Source of the DNA: Heterodera schachtii
Lineage: Eukaryota > Nematoda > Chromadorea > Rhabditida > Heteroderidae
DNA: 64,000 bases
Assembly: GCA_023374025.1 (NCBI GenBank)
Contig: SIJG01000011.1
Location: 1,172,946-1,236,945, forward strand
Direction of reading: 5' to 3'
The position numbers and the translations under genes were made by a program. This document shows positions 1 through 10,985 of the stretch, piece after piece; position 1 is the first letter of the stretch; each line of letters opens with the position of its first letter. The notes below the pieces were generated by a model, which was not told where the DNA came from, ran no database searches, and saw only the letters and a list, made by a program, of their open reading frames with translations.

Positions 1-20
1 ATTTTGAGGTGCGGGCTATT

Positions 21-870
21 TACCGTATTTGCTCTAATTATCGCCCCGTCTCCATTTATCCCGCCGTCTCCATTTATCCCCCACCCTTTCTGAGGAGGTT
101 GAACAATAATCCCCCCGTCTCCATTTATCCCCCCGGGGGATAAATGGAATTTTTATTTTTTTGAAAAAAAGGTTGTTTCTTTTAAAATTTTAATAAAAAT
201 TAATTAATTCAGAAGCGAAACTCATTTAAATGCTTAATAAACATGAAAAAACAATACAGAAAAATCACTTACTTCACCGGGATCCGAACCTGACCCTTAT
301 GAAAACTCCTTTTCAGAATGGAGTGCTAAATTTTCTGAAAAATTGAAAATTTCCAGAATTTCTGGAAATTTATTTTTCATCTTGAATTTAGAAATAAATA
401 AAAGAAATAAATTCTCCCGATTTTTCTTTATTTTTAAGCTTTATTCACTAATATTGTCCAACCCTGAAGCGCGAGTTATGAATTTCCAAAAATTTAGCGT
501 AAATTTCCCGGGCTCAAAATGAAAAATTTTCAAAATTTAAGGACAAATTCTAATTTTCTGAAAAGATTCATATTCGTATTTGAATATTTTGGGGGTTTTG
601 TCTATGTTTTGTAAATATCTTTGGAATTTTTCAAAATTTTCATGCAAAATTCAGAAATATTTTAACAAAAATGCAACAAAAAATGATTTTTTTTTTGCCG
701 CGATGACATTTTTGGCGACATGTTCAAAAAAATTTCAAAAATTTTTCACTAATAAATCAATTGAAAAATAATCCCCCCTTCCCCATTTATCCCCCGTATC
801 TAATAATCCCCCCTTTCTGAGGAGGTTGAAAAATAATCCCCCATGGGCTATAATTAGAGCATATACGGTA
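21..870. mobile_element. Inverted-repeat DNA element with C-rich satellite ends
   Basis: The ends are inverted copies of TACCGTATTTGCTCTAATTA (21-40 and 850-870, one mismatch). Just inside each end are repeated blocks of the type CCCCGTCTCCATTTATCC and CTTTCTGAGGAGGTTGAA, at about 45-140 and 766-840. The centre is AT-rich with no convincing gene. No clear target-site duplication is visible, so the superfamily is not assigned. Confidence 0.6.
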
Positions 871-1730
871 TGCGTTCTTGCATTTAAATTTGCATCATAT
901 TCATTAATTTTGTTAAATATCGCCGATGGGTCTGACGTTTATTTACTGCCAATTTTTTAAAATATTATTGCTTAGCTTCGTCAATATATTAACTAGATTA
1001 TTTTAAATTTAAGGTGTTAAAATTTTTATTATGAAGTTTATTAAAATTTATTAACATGAACCCATGGTTGACTTTTTAAAATCGCAAATTTTAAATGAGT
1101 AAATCTTGTAGTTTTGTTTTTATCGCATTAGTTAAACTTTATTCTCAATAATTTTATAATTAAAAGCATATAAATTTTTATGGATAAGAATAGTGATCTC
1201 GAGAACAGCTGTGTGTGCTATGCTCAATAATGAATTTTATTTTTTATTTAAAAAATTTAAGTTTTATTAGGATCTTATGATTATTTTAAAATTTTTTAGT
1301 TTCTTTCATCTGTTTCTTTTATACCATTTTCTTTAATTTTCTTTTTTTATTATTAATCTATTATTTTTTGGTGACCTTTTTCGTGTAATTGGTATTACAT
1401 GATCAATTTGGTGTACTAAATTAAATTTTTATTATCAGTGACATAATGAAAAAAATAATGATTCAATTATTTGGCAGAAAGTGTTCATAATAGGTGCTTT
1501 AATTATTGTTTTTTAAATATATTTGTCAAATATTTTTTCAACATAAAATATTTCTAACAAATATCATTCAAGTTTATTTATAATTTTAATTTATTTTTTA
1601 CTTCTTTTATTTTATGTAACATATTTTAGTGCAACTAATGTAAATCAGCTTTTTAGAATAATTTAAATATATTTTATTGTATTTTTGTTATAATTATTAA
1701 TTTTCAGTTTTGCCTTTCCTCTTGCTTATT
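871..1730. other. Gene-free AT-rich stretch
   Basis: I see no open reading frame with coding character, no inverted-repeat ends and no recognisable family 1 sequence here. Confidence 0.5.
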
Positions 1731-1870
1731 TCAAATTATTAGCGGAATTGGCAATGATTTACTATCGTAATATTTGACAATTTTCATTCCCTTCGTGCCA
1801 TTCTTTCCAATTTTGCGTCGAATTCGAATAATTAAATTTAAAGAAATTCGTGGATTTTGTTGGGGTTGAA
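1731..1870 (-). pseudogene. Family 1 fragment (second half of exon 2)
   Basis: Reading the minus strand gives IRIRRKIGKNGTKGMKIV followed by KSLPIP, the conserved second half of family 1 exon 2 (compare copy K). The first half of the exon, the start codon and the later exons are absent. The fragment is divergent to copy A. It is a degraded relic, not a gene. Confidence 0.75.
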
Positions 1871-2015
1871 AGTTTTTACAGGAAACAGATATTCCACAAA
1901 GGCACACAAAAATTTGCAGCAAAATTAAAGCAATTAGGTAAAATCAAAATCAATTTGATTAGGTTGGCATTGGAAATTTTCTCCAAGGCATCGAATACGA
2001 CACATAAAAATTTCG

Positions 2016-2023
2016 TATAAAAG
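2016..2023 (+). promoter_or_regulatory. TATA box of copy A
   Basis: TATAAAAG followed by TGATTGCTCCTCCTCC lies about 95 bp before the start codon. The same TATAAAAGTG(G)TTGCT block precedes the membrane-anchored copies E, I, L and N, so it is a conserved promoter element of that subclass. Confidence 0.65.
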
Positions 2024-2117
2024 TGATTGCTCCTCCTCCGCCATTTCTCATTATTATTTTTTCCATTCGCCATTTTTTTGTGTTCGTCTCTCTTTGTTCG
2101 ACCTTTTCTCCCAGACA

Positions 2118-3867
2118 ATGTCTTCAAGAATAATTCTGTACGTTTTGTGCATTTCTTCTTGGCATTTACCATTTTCCTTTTCTTTTTTTAGTCTGTTCGG
2201 AGTGCCAATGTTTGTCGGCGGTTGTGCCATTCTTCGGATTTATTGGGAACGCTTCAAAAAACCACCAAAAAAGAAAATGTAAAAATAAAAATAAAACTTT
2301 CAAAAATTTGATTAATTTAATTTTTCAGCTTCATCTCAGCCGACTGTTGGCTTTGTGTTTTCGATTTACTTGCGCCGTCACAACTTGGCCTTGGCATTTC
2401 AATGATCAGCCACCGTTTTGACATTTACGTCGACGAACACTTCAAAACCCGCAAATGGGCACTGAAATTTATCCGAATTCGAGGCAAAATTGGAGAAAAT
2501 GGCACCAAGGAAATGGAAATTGTCAATTGGAATGGAGAACCAATGCCAATTCCGCAAGTTCAATTGCAACGCAAAGTCATCGGATTCAAACGGATCTACA
2601 TCTCGTAAAATTGACTAATAATTAAAATTTAGGCAATATTTCCATTTTCACAGATACATCGACCAAATGTCATCGCTTTTCTTCACCGTTTTCGTTCACT
2701 TTTTGCCGCCAATCAAATCAATTTGGTCATCAATACGAAAAGTGATCGCATTTTGGAGTTCATTTTGCGCAACATTTGGCCAATGATCGTGAAAAATATT
2801 CATGACTTGATATTGCCCGTCACAACTTTCCGCCGTTTGCGCAAATTCGTCCCGTCATTTCTCAACGATTGTCCATCGCTTCGCGTTGTCTCCATCTATT
2901 ATAACGATTTCTTCATCGAATTCCCTGCCGATGACAGTGCCATGGCATCGGATGGACAAGCAGTGGCCAAATGGCTTTTCACTGCCCTTCAAAACGATGT
3001 GCCAAAGATGTTCAACTGCTATTTGAACACGGATGATCGAATTTTTGCGTCGAGGATGGAAGCCTTCAAAGCGGTGGTTTTTTATTGGTACTTTTCGGTT
3101 TTGTGTACCCACCTCAAGTTTTCAAATATGCCAACAAAAGATGCACTGACAATAAGTTTTTGGTGGCACAAAAGGAATAATTTGAAGAAAATTTGAGGTT
3201 TTTTTTTTGCCATTTTAAGAGTAATTATTCCCTTTATGTAATCAAAAAACTTTGTAATTTATTAACAGAAATTGTACAAAAATTTCTAATTTTTTGGAAA
3301 AAATTCAAAAAAAATTCCGAAAAATTCCGACTTTTTATCAAAAATTTCAGAAGTCGGAATTCCGAGGCCCCAAAAATTTTCGGAAGTCGGAATTCCGTGC
3401 CATCCCTGGTGTGTACACAAAACCGAAAAAGTACCTTTTTATTTTCCGTAATAAAATAACCATTTTTCCACATTTTAGGCTTTTGCTTCGGCTTCATTTC
3501 CTGCCAATTTCATTGTCGTCATTTGGTTCCCATATACTTTTTCGGCACTTCGTGCCCTTTGATCAGACCAATAAATTGACTCGTGAACAATTGACATTGA
3601 AAAGAATTGACAATAATAGCAATCGTTTTTTGTTCGTCCGTTCTCCAATTGCGCGAGACGAAAGCAAATGGACAAAATGGGAAGAGGAGGCGATTGATTG
3701 GCGAATTGACAAGCCGTGGTGGAATCGAATTGACTTTGAAATTTATAATGAGGATAACATCGAGGATGGGTCAGCGAATGATTATTCAAAAACTCAAATT
3801 TAATTGCGTTTCGGTTTTTAGGCTTCTCAACACAACTCCCGGCCCAAGTGATCAGCAGCAGACGTGA
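2118..3867 (+). pseudogene. Family 1 copy A, membrane-anchor type, frameshifted
   Basis: Predicted exons are 2118-2137, 2192-2278, 2329-2604, 2654-3073, 3479-3769 and 3822-3867, all with GT-AG borders. The first two exons give a short leader and a hydrophobic helix (LLFGVPMFVGGCAIL) followed by a basic stretch. Exon 2 of the body is intact (FISADCWLCVFDLL). Exon 3 has lost one A near 2668 (GACCAAATGTC where other copies have GACCAAAATGTC), which leads to a stop within about 45 codons. Exon 4 carries a second deletion of 2 nt near 3540. The C-terminus (TTPGPSDQQQT) is normal. Intron 3 is swollen by repeats of the type GTCGGAATTCCG. It is probably a pseudogene, although both lesions are small enough to deserve an assembly check. 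Confidence 0.75.
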
Positions 3868-4562
3868 ATGAATGCCTTGCTGAGAAGTGATCGAACAATT
3901 TGAATTATGGAATTATTGACGTGCTCATAAAAATTGTTTTTTCATTTTTTTTTGTTGGAATGATTGATTACCTTGGATTTGTGTTATTATGTCATTAGGA
4001 TAATTTAATTGATTTTTCTGAAATAAATGTAAAAAGTCTTATTTTGGGGGGTCGGAATTGTTTTCTTATGAAAAGTTAGGCCCGTAAATTTTTTATTGAC
4101 CAAAATGACATGGACATTGAACGGCGGTGGGTTCGACACTTTTCTGCTGTTCCGTGCATAAACTTTTTGTTTTGTGTGGGCGATGAAAAAACGGCTCTAA
4201 TGGCATTTTAGGCGCCCAATGTTCAGTTTCTTTGGCCATAACTTTTTTCTTATTTGATCAATACCTAAATTCTTGATATCCAACGAAAGCTTAAAGCCTA
4301 TAGGATATTTTGGAGACACTAAATTCTGGATTAAAAAGCAACAGACAAAAAATTGTTCTCGAATATACACGAAAAAAGACACATTTCGTGTTTGGTCAAA
4401 CAAACTGAACATTGGACGCCTAAAGTGCCATTAGAACCTGAAAAACCACAGGCTAATTCAAATTGCAAAAAATCGATCGAAGTGTAAAATTGGAAAATGA
4501 ATTTCTGTTTTGATGTGATCATTAAAAATTGTTTTTTTTCGTTGGAATTGATCAGTGATCAA
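3868..4562. other. Family 1 3' flank, no gene
   Basis: The 3' flank begins with sequence shared by all copies (a block containing GTGCTCATAAAAATTG, then CCTTGGATTTGTG). The rest contains short frames with no coding character. Confidence 0.5.
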
Positions 4563-5251
4563 TAGGGCATCCAAAAATATGGATATAAAATCACGAAATA
4601 TGGCCATAAAATATGGACAACAAATAGCAAAATATGGACATAAAATTGCAAAAATCTCAAAATATGGACATAAAATTGCAAAATATGGACATAAATTTTT
4701 TCAAATTTAGGGGTAAATTTTCAAAATTTTCTTCAAATTCATTAAATTCTAGTAAAATACATCTAAAATGGCTAAATACGGTATAAGAACTCGTTATAGA
4801 AGAAAAAAAGCAATTTCTAGAGAAAACCGACCAAAAAAAAAAAAAATCGAAATTTCCCATTTTTTTTCTTATTTTTGACATAAATTAATCAATTTTAAGA
4901 AACTTTACATTTAATCAATTTTTTCGACAAAATTTTGCAAAAAAAAAGTCTTTTTCGGAAATTTTTCCGGTCTTTGGGGTCAAAAAGGCCAATTTAGCTT
5001 ATAGGGGCCGTTCAAATAGAGGTTTTTTGGAAAAAATCCAAATATGGACATAAAATATGGACAAAAATGCGAAAATATGGAAAAATATGGAAATATGGAC
5101 ATAAATCGCGAAATATGGAAAAATATGGAAAATATGGATATAGAAATCCATCCTAGAAGCTTCAAACCAAGCTAAAACATGTTTTTCGTGCGTTTCAGGC
5201 CTCCCATAGTCCAGGAAAAAAATATGGATTTCCATATAATTTCATGCCCTA
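4563..5251. mobile_element. hAT-like MITE rich in ATATGGACATAAA
   Basis: The ends are TAGGGC and GCCCTA. The element is flanked by an exact 8-bp target-site duplication, GTGATCAA (4555-4562 and 5252-5259). Its interior is repeated ATATGGACATAAA-type sequence on both sides of a short unique centre. It is a sister of the element at 35109-35762. Eight-bp duplications are typical of hAT transposons. No transposase is encoded. Confidence 0.8.
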
Positions 5252-5842
5252 GTGATCAACATGGATTTATGCCCGAGTTTAGAAATAAATCCCAATTTTT
5301 TTTCAAAATTTAAACGAATACGAAAATTGGGCCATTCCCAATTTGCCCTCCAATCCCAACCCTGCTGTCCTCAAAAATCTCCATTTCAGCAGCAGCAATT
5401 CCATGTCGTTGTCAGTAGTCACAGGGCAAAGGGAAATTTGGCCTAATTTAAATTAATTTTTTATTGCCACGACTGTTTTTATTAATTTCGTAATTCTCTC
5501 CCAAAAATCCATTCATTCACTTTCCTTCTTTTCATTCATCACACGCACAGCTTCAGTTTGATGTTGTTTCATTTCATTTATGTGCTTTCAATGAAATTCC
5601 GCCGTTTCTCAATTTCACTTCTCAAAAGGTTATTTCAAAGTGTTGACAAAACAACAACAAAACAAATTAATCCAACGACGAAAAAACGATTCCATTTAAA
5701 TTGACCATTTGAATAGTTTTTCCTCTAGTTTTTATAAAGGAATATATATGCCTAACAATAAGCTGTGATTTCACTTAATTTTTCAGTTTTACTAAGATAT
5801 TCAAATCCGTTAAAATCTCTTTCAATTATTTACCTCGACAAA
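5252..5842. other. Intergenic region and copy B promoter
   Basis: The left part resembles, in inverted orientation, the 3' flank of copy D at about 11.7-11.9 kb. A TATAAAGG motif at 5733-5740 lies about 105 bp before the copy B start. No gene is visible. Confidence 0.45.
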
Positions 5843-7473
5843 ATGTCAGACCGCCGAAAAGAAGCGGAGGCGAAGATGGCAAAATCAATGTAAAATAATT
5901 TAAAATGCCAATTTTCAATTTTGTTTTCCTGTTTTTTTCAGTTTCATTTCTGGTGATGGATGGCTGGCCGTGTTCGATTTGCTGCCGCCTTCACAACTTG
6001 GACTTGAAATTGCGACGATCAGCCACCGTTTTAACACCTACGTGGACGAACATTTCAAGACGCGAAAATGGGCGCTGAAATTTGTTACAAATTCGACGCG
6101 AAATTGGAAAGAAAGGCACGAAGAAATTGGAATTGGCCAAATTGGATGGAGAAAAAGTGCCAATTCCGCAAAAGCCGATGCCAAAGAATGTCGTCGGATT
6201 TGAAGCAATTTCAATAAGGTGAGATGGAAGAATGTCGTCGTTGTTTTCAAACGTTAAATCATTTCACAGATTCATCGACCAAAATGCGCTCACTTTTCTG
6301 TGCCGTTTTCAGTCGTCTTTTCACCTCCTCGCCAATTGTTTTTGCCATCGGTTCGACGAGTGATCGCATTTTGATGTTGATTTTGGAATTAATTTGGCCA
6401 ATGTTCAACAAAAACATTGGTTCGATGCATTTGATGGCGGACACTTTCATGCGTTTGCGAATGTTCGAATCGTCATTTCTCAGCAAATGCCCATCTCTTC
6501 GTGTTGTCAAATTCTGTGACGACGACAATTTCTTCATCGAATTTCCGGCCGATGACCATGCCGCGGCATCGGATGGACAAGTGGTGGCCAAATGGCTTTT
6601 CACTGCCCTCCCTGACAATGTGCCGCCGAAGATGTTGAAATGCTCGTTGGACAAAGATGATGGCTTTTTGGAGTCGGACATTGAAGACTTCAAAGAGGTG
6701 ATTTTGAATTGCTTAATCTGGCACTTTTACGCTTTTTGGGATTCACCTACAAAAATCAATTATTTCTCGCCTAAAAAGTAAGAATAGAGCGGGACAAGGG
6801 AATTTTGGGCAAAACCGGGACCGGGGGACCTTTTCGGGTTGAAAAACCGGGAATTTTTGGCTGGGAAAAACCGGGACTGGTCCCGGTCAAAACCGGGACT
6901 TCGGTACTCAGTTGTCCGTGTTTTGGTCCCGGTCCCGCTCTACTCTACTAAAAAGACATTTTCGAATCAAAAACGTCCCATCTGTTGGCATTTTACTTAG
7001 TAAATGGCCAAGTGCCGTGCCGCAGCTTTGGGTTTTTTGTGCCGTTTCCCAATCATTTCGTTCATTGTCATCAATTTTCCCATCTTTTAGGCATTTGCCG
7101 AAGCTTCTTCCGCCGTCAATTTCATTTTTGTCGTGCGATTTCCGCCGTCTTTTGCCAAATCCGTTGTGCCATTTTCGCTGATCAACGAATTGACACAAGA
7201 ACAATTGACATTGAAAACAACTACAAATAGCCGTCTTTTTGTGTTCGTCCGTTCTCCAATTGAGCGTGACGCGAGCGAATGGACAAAATGGGAAAATGAG
7301 GCGATTGGCTGGGATTTTCTTGTTCAACCGAATCGAATTGACGTGTATATGTATCGTGAGGATCAAATTGGCGATGGGTGAGCGAATGAACAAATTCAAA
7401 TTTGATAATTGCTTTTCTATTTTTTAGGCTTCTCAACAAAATGATCGGCCCAATTAATCGGACGAAGAAGTGA
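5843..7473 (+). pseudogene. Family 1 copy B, short-leader type, two frameshifts
   Basis: Predicted exons are 5843-5889, 5942-6218, 6270-6697, 7091-7377 and 7428-7473. The leader is MSDRRKEAEAKMAKS, followed by an F-box-like segment (VFDLLPPSQLGLEIATISHRF). Exon 2 is 277 nt instead of 276 because of an extra base near 6083. Exon 3 has another extra base near 6330. Both throw the frame. Exons 4 and 5 are open (INELTQEQLTLK; end RTKK). Intron 3 holds a small inverted-repeat element (6785-6942). The splice sites are intact, so the decay looks young. Confidence 0.75.
6785..6942. mobile_element. GGGACCGGG-type miniature element in intron 3 of copy B
   Basis: The ends are TAGAGCGGGAC and its inverse. 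The interior is built of ACCGGGAC repeats in both orientations. Related sequence lies at 8632-8700, 28760-29048, 51679-52668 and 59210-59265. No clear target-site duplication was found. Confidence 0.6.
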
Positions 7474-7631
7474 ATGAAGGGTGATCCGATCAATTTAAAG
7501 ATCGATTTGAAAATGATGATGTGCTCATAGAAATTGTCCTTTTTTCTGTTGGACTGATCAACCTTGGATTATGTTATCCCATTTGAATATTTGTCGTTTT
7601 TTGAAATGAAAAAAATTGTCAAAAACACCTC

Positions 7632-8273
7632 GGCAATGGTAAAGTTTTGTGGTTTCTTCGAAAAATAAATTTAAAAATTTTCTTTGTATTTTTTCTGGGG
7701 TAGAAAAATGCGCTGATTACGAATCTGAGCTCGGATTTTGTAAAATCATTGATTTTATCTATGATTTTTCATCAAGTACTTGACTTTTTCAAAAAATTTA
7801 AGAAAATTAATCGGGCGTAAAAAACTCACACATAGATGTTGTGGAGCTCAAACAGAGCTTTCGAATGAGCTATTGAATGTTTGGAGAAGTTAAGTTTTTC
7901 GTTTTTTACGATTTTTTGAAATTTAGATACTAGCCCTTAAGGGTCATGTGAGAGGGGGTCTGGGGTTCGAGCCCGCTTGGCTGCAGTTATTTTTTTATGA
8001 GATTTGATGAAAAATCACAGACAAAAACATAGATTTCGCATGATCAGAACTCGGATTCATTTTCAACGAATTTTTTTAACCCCTAATTCATCTGAAAATA
8101 AAAATAAAATTTCTGAAAAAGTCAAGTACTTGATGAAAAATCATAGATAAAATCAATGATTTTCCAAAATCCGAGCTCAGATTCGTAATCAGCGCCTTTT
8201 TCTACCCCAGAAAAAATACAAAGAAAATTTTTAAATTTGTTTTTCGAAGAAACCACAAAACTTTACCATTGCC
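7632..8273. mobile_element. Long-TIR element with 8-bp target duplication
   Basis: About 170 bp at each end are near-perfect inverted repeats starting GGCAATGGTAAAGTTTTGTG. The flanks are an exact 8-bp duplication, AACACCTC (7624-7631 and 8274-8281). The unique centre contains GGTTCGAGCCC, which resembles a tRNA B box. There is no transposase. It could be a hAT- or Mutator-related MITE. Confidence 0.8.
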
Positions 8274-9120
8274 AACACCTCAATCGTCGCTTTTTATTTT
8301 ATTTTGATTTGTTGAAAAGTGATCGATTCCGTTTTTGGCGTACACCGCAAAATTAAAAAAAAAAGGCAACCATCAAAAGGCCGCGCAAATAACAAAAACC
8401 CATTCCCAGAACACAATTTTAAAAAATATATAAAACTCCTATTGTGGCATTTATGCCTCTGGAATAGCCACGCTCTGAACTTACTGAAAACGCAATGAAA
8501 TTTCATGATAATATAGTAATTTAAGAATTGTCGTATGATACGAAGATTATGTATTTAATTTAGTTGTGCTTAAGAAAAGTTATTACGGATTATTTTTCTC
8601 GAAAAATCTGTAGAATTGTCAGTTTTTACTAGAGTAGGGCGGGACCGGGAATTTTGGGCAAAACCGGGACCTTTTCGGGTTGAAAAACCGGGACTTACAA
8701 ATTAGCAAGTGTGCCATCATAACGGAAAAGTGCCAAAAAAATTTTGATAATTTCCGACAATATTAATTTAATTCTTTGTCATTCCACTTCTTTTTTTTTG
8801 ATCGAGTTTTAAAAAACTGCAAAAAATGGCTTTTAACTTGCAACTGCAACCAGTAATAAAAATTAATTTTGCTCAATTTTTGGCTGAAAACTATGTTAGT
8901 ATTTATGACTTTTTGTCACTATTTTCGCATTTTCCTCACTATTTTAATTAACGCTATTTCGAGATTTTTCATAACTAAAAGTCGAAGCCTTCATTATTAT
9001 GATAATTATTCCAACAACAAAAAAAGAGAACAATTTTTACAAGCACGTCAAAATAGCCTAAAATTCATTTGACAATTCCATCTTTTAAATCTGTCGATCA
9101 CTTCTCAGCAAATCATTCAT
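8274..9120. other. Gene-free stretch with a CCGGGAC repeat remnant
   Basis: Positions 8632-8700 are a remnant of the GGGACCGGG element family. The right part is the conserved 3' flank of copy C. No coding sequence is supported. Confidence 0.45.
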
Positions 9121-10452
9121 TCATTCACTGCTGCTGCTATAATAATCACCTGAGTCGGAAGTTGTGTCGATAAGGCTAAAAACCGAAAAAAAAAAAATTT
9201 AAATTGCATTTTTGGATAAACATTCGCTGACCCGTCTCCGATTTCGTCCTCATCATCACCAATTTGAATGTCAATACTGCTCCAATGATAAGGAATTTGC
9301 CAATCAATCGCTTCCTCTTCCCATTTTGCCCATTTGCTTTCGTCTCGCGCAATTGGACAACGGACCAACAGAAAACGGCGGTTATTGTCAACTATTTTCA
9401 ATGCCAATTGTTCCCGAGTCAATTCGTTGGTCAGCGCAAATGGCACAACGAAGTCAGCAAAAGACGAATGAAACCAAAAGACTATGATGAAATTGGCAGG
9501 AGATGAAGCCGAGGCAAAGGCCTAAAATAAGGGAAATTTGATTAAAAAGGAGATAATTTTTTGTCAGAGAATCCCAAAGCCCGTAAAAGTGCCAAATCAA
9601 TAATCACCGTTTTGAAGTCTTCAAATTTCGACACCATATACGCAGCATGAACACATCTTCGGCACATCGTTTTGAAGTGGAGTGAAGAGCCATTTTGCCA
9701 ATGATTGTCCATCGGATGCCGCGGCACTGTCATTGGCAGGGAATTCGGCGAAGAGATTATCAAAAATTAACGAAACAAAGCGAAGCGATGGATAGTCGTT
9801 GAGAATTGATGGAGCAAATTGGCGCAAACGGTGGAAAATTCCGCCGGACAATTTCATCACGTGAATGTTTTTTCCGAGCATTGGCCAAATGTTGCGCAAA
9901 ATGAACTCCAAATTGTAATGATCACCACCGTTCGTTCCGATGGACAAATCAATCGGACAGACACCGAAAAGTTGGCAAAAATGACGGAGAAAATCGATGG
10001 CATTTTGGTCGATGAAACTAAAAATGAATGGGAAGTGTTGCATGGAATCGTTGCCATAATTGCCAATTTTACGAGATGTAAATGCCTTCGAATCCGATGA
10101 CTTTCTTTGGCAGCGGATTTTGCGGAATTGGCATTGGTTCTCCATGCCAATTGACAATTTTCATTTCCTTTGTGCCATTCCTTACAAATTTGCGTTGAAT
10201 TCCAATGAATTTCAGCGTCCATTTGCGGGTTTTGAAGTGTTCGTCCACATAAAAGTCAAATCGGTAGCTGATCAGTGCAATTCCAAGGCCAAGTTGATAA
10301 GTCGGAAGCAAATCGAACACACAAAGCCAACAATCGCCGGAAATGAAACTGAAAAAAGGACACAAAATTTAAAATCGAAATTGAAAATTGGCATTTTAAT
10401 TTTACATTGCTTTTGCCATCTTTTCCTCTCCTTCTTTTCGGCGGTCTGACAT
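9121..10452 (-). CDS. Family 1 copy C, possibly functional with an alternative donor
   Basis: Minus-strand exons are 10452-10406, 10348-10073, 10017-9642 (or 9608), 9521-9232 and 9175-9121. The leader is MSDRRKEGEEKMAKA, then VFDLLPTYQLGLGIALISYRF. Exons 2 and 4 are fully open. The tail of exon 3 has lost sequence near 9640, so the usual donor at 9608 gives a stop after VYGVEI. A GTATAT donor directly at the lesion (exon ending 9642) restores phase and gives a 347-residue frame. The C-terminus ends in a serine run (SSSSE) instead of the usual QQQK. Function is unknown. The gene is counted as coding only if the alternative donor is used; otherwise it is a pseudogene. Confidence 0.5.
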
Positions 10453-10689
10453 TTTGTTGAAAGTAAATTTTAAGACAGTTTTCGACGGATTTGAAATTAG
10501 CTTATTAGAAAACTGAAAAAAATAGTGAAATCGGCATTAGAGGCATTATTCTTTTATAAAAACTAAATAGGAAAAAACTATTCAAATGATCAATTTAAAT
10601 GGAATAGTTTTCGTTTTCATCTACATATTATTGAATATTAATAAAAATTTTCTTGTTAACCAATAATCCATCTAGAGGTGAAAGAAGTT
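10453..10689. promoter_or_regulatory. 5' flank of copy C
   Basis: The sequence upstream of the start resembles the flanks of the other short-leader copies. It has a TATAAAAA motif at about 10554 on the + strand; whether it acts as a promoter on the minus strand is uncertain. No gene is present. Confidence 0.35.
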
Positions 10690-10985
10690 GGTTGATCACG
10701 AATCCGGCATCCATTTCGACCAATTCTGGATCCCTGACCCGAATTTGAACAAAAGGTCGAAAATTCAAATTTACGATTTTTTATTTTTAGTCTAAAAATG
10801 TTTTAAATGATCTTTTATTGAAGCACGCATGACTTTCAGTTCGTTTCCATGTATTCAAATAAAGTTTTGAACAAAACTGTGAAATTCGAAGCATTTGAAT
10901 TTTCGACTTTTTGTTCAAAATCATGTCCGGGTTTCGGACGGAAATGATCGAAATGGATGCCGGATCCGTGATCAGCGACCCCACA
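10690..10985. mobile_element. Inverted-repeat element related to the Mutator-like MITE
   Basis: The left arm (TTGATCACGAATCCGGCATC) and the right arm are inverted copies over about 80 bp, including CATTTCGACCA and CAAAAGGTCGAAAATTC. The arms match the inner TIR sequence of the 17026-17635 element. The outer ends are not clearly delimited. Confidence 0.55.

Noticed and set aside
580..771. 63-codon frame inside the 21-870 element
   Set aside because: Low-complexity, lysine/phenylalanine-rich, lies between inverted repeats and resembles no protein.
4197..5235. Several minus-strand frames with FSIFFHIF-like repeats
   Set aside because: They are translations of the ATATGGACATAAA repeats of a MITE or of AT-rich flank.
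9212..9506. Plus-strand frames over family 1 exon 4 in copy C and at similar places in other copies
   Set aside because: Shadows of the conserved minus-strand exon; codon pattern and splice sites support only the minus strand.
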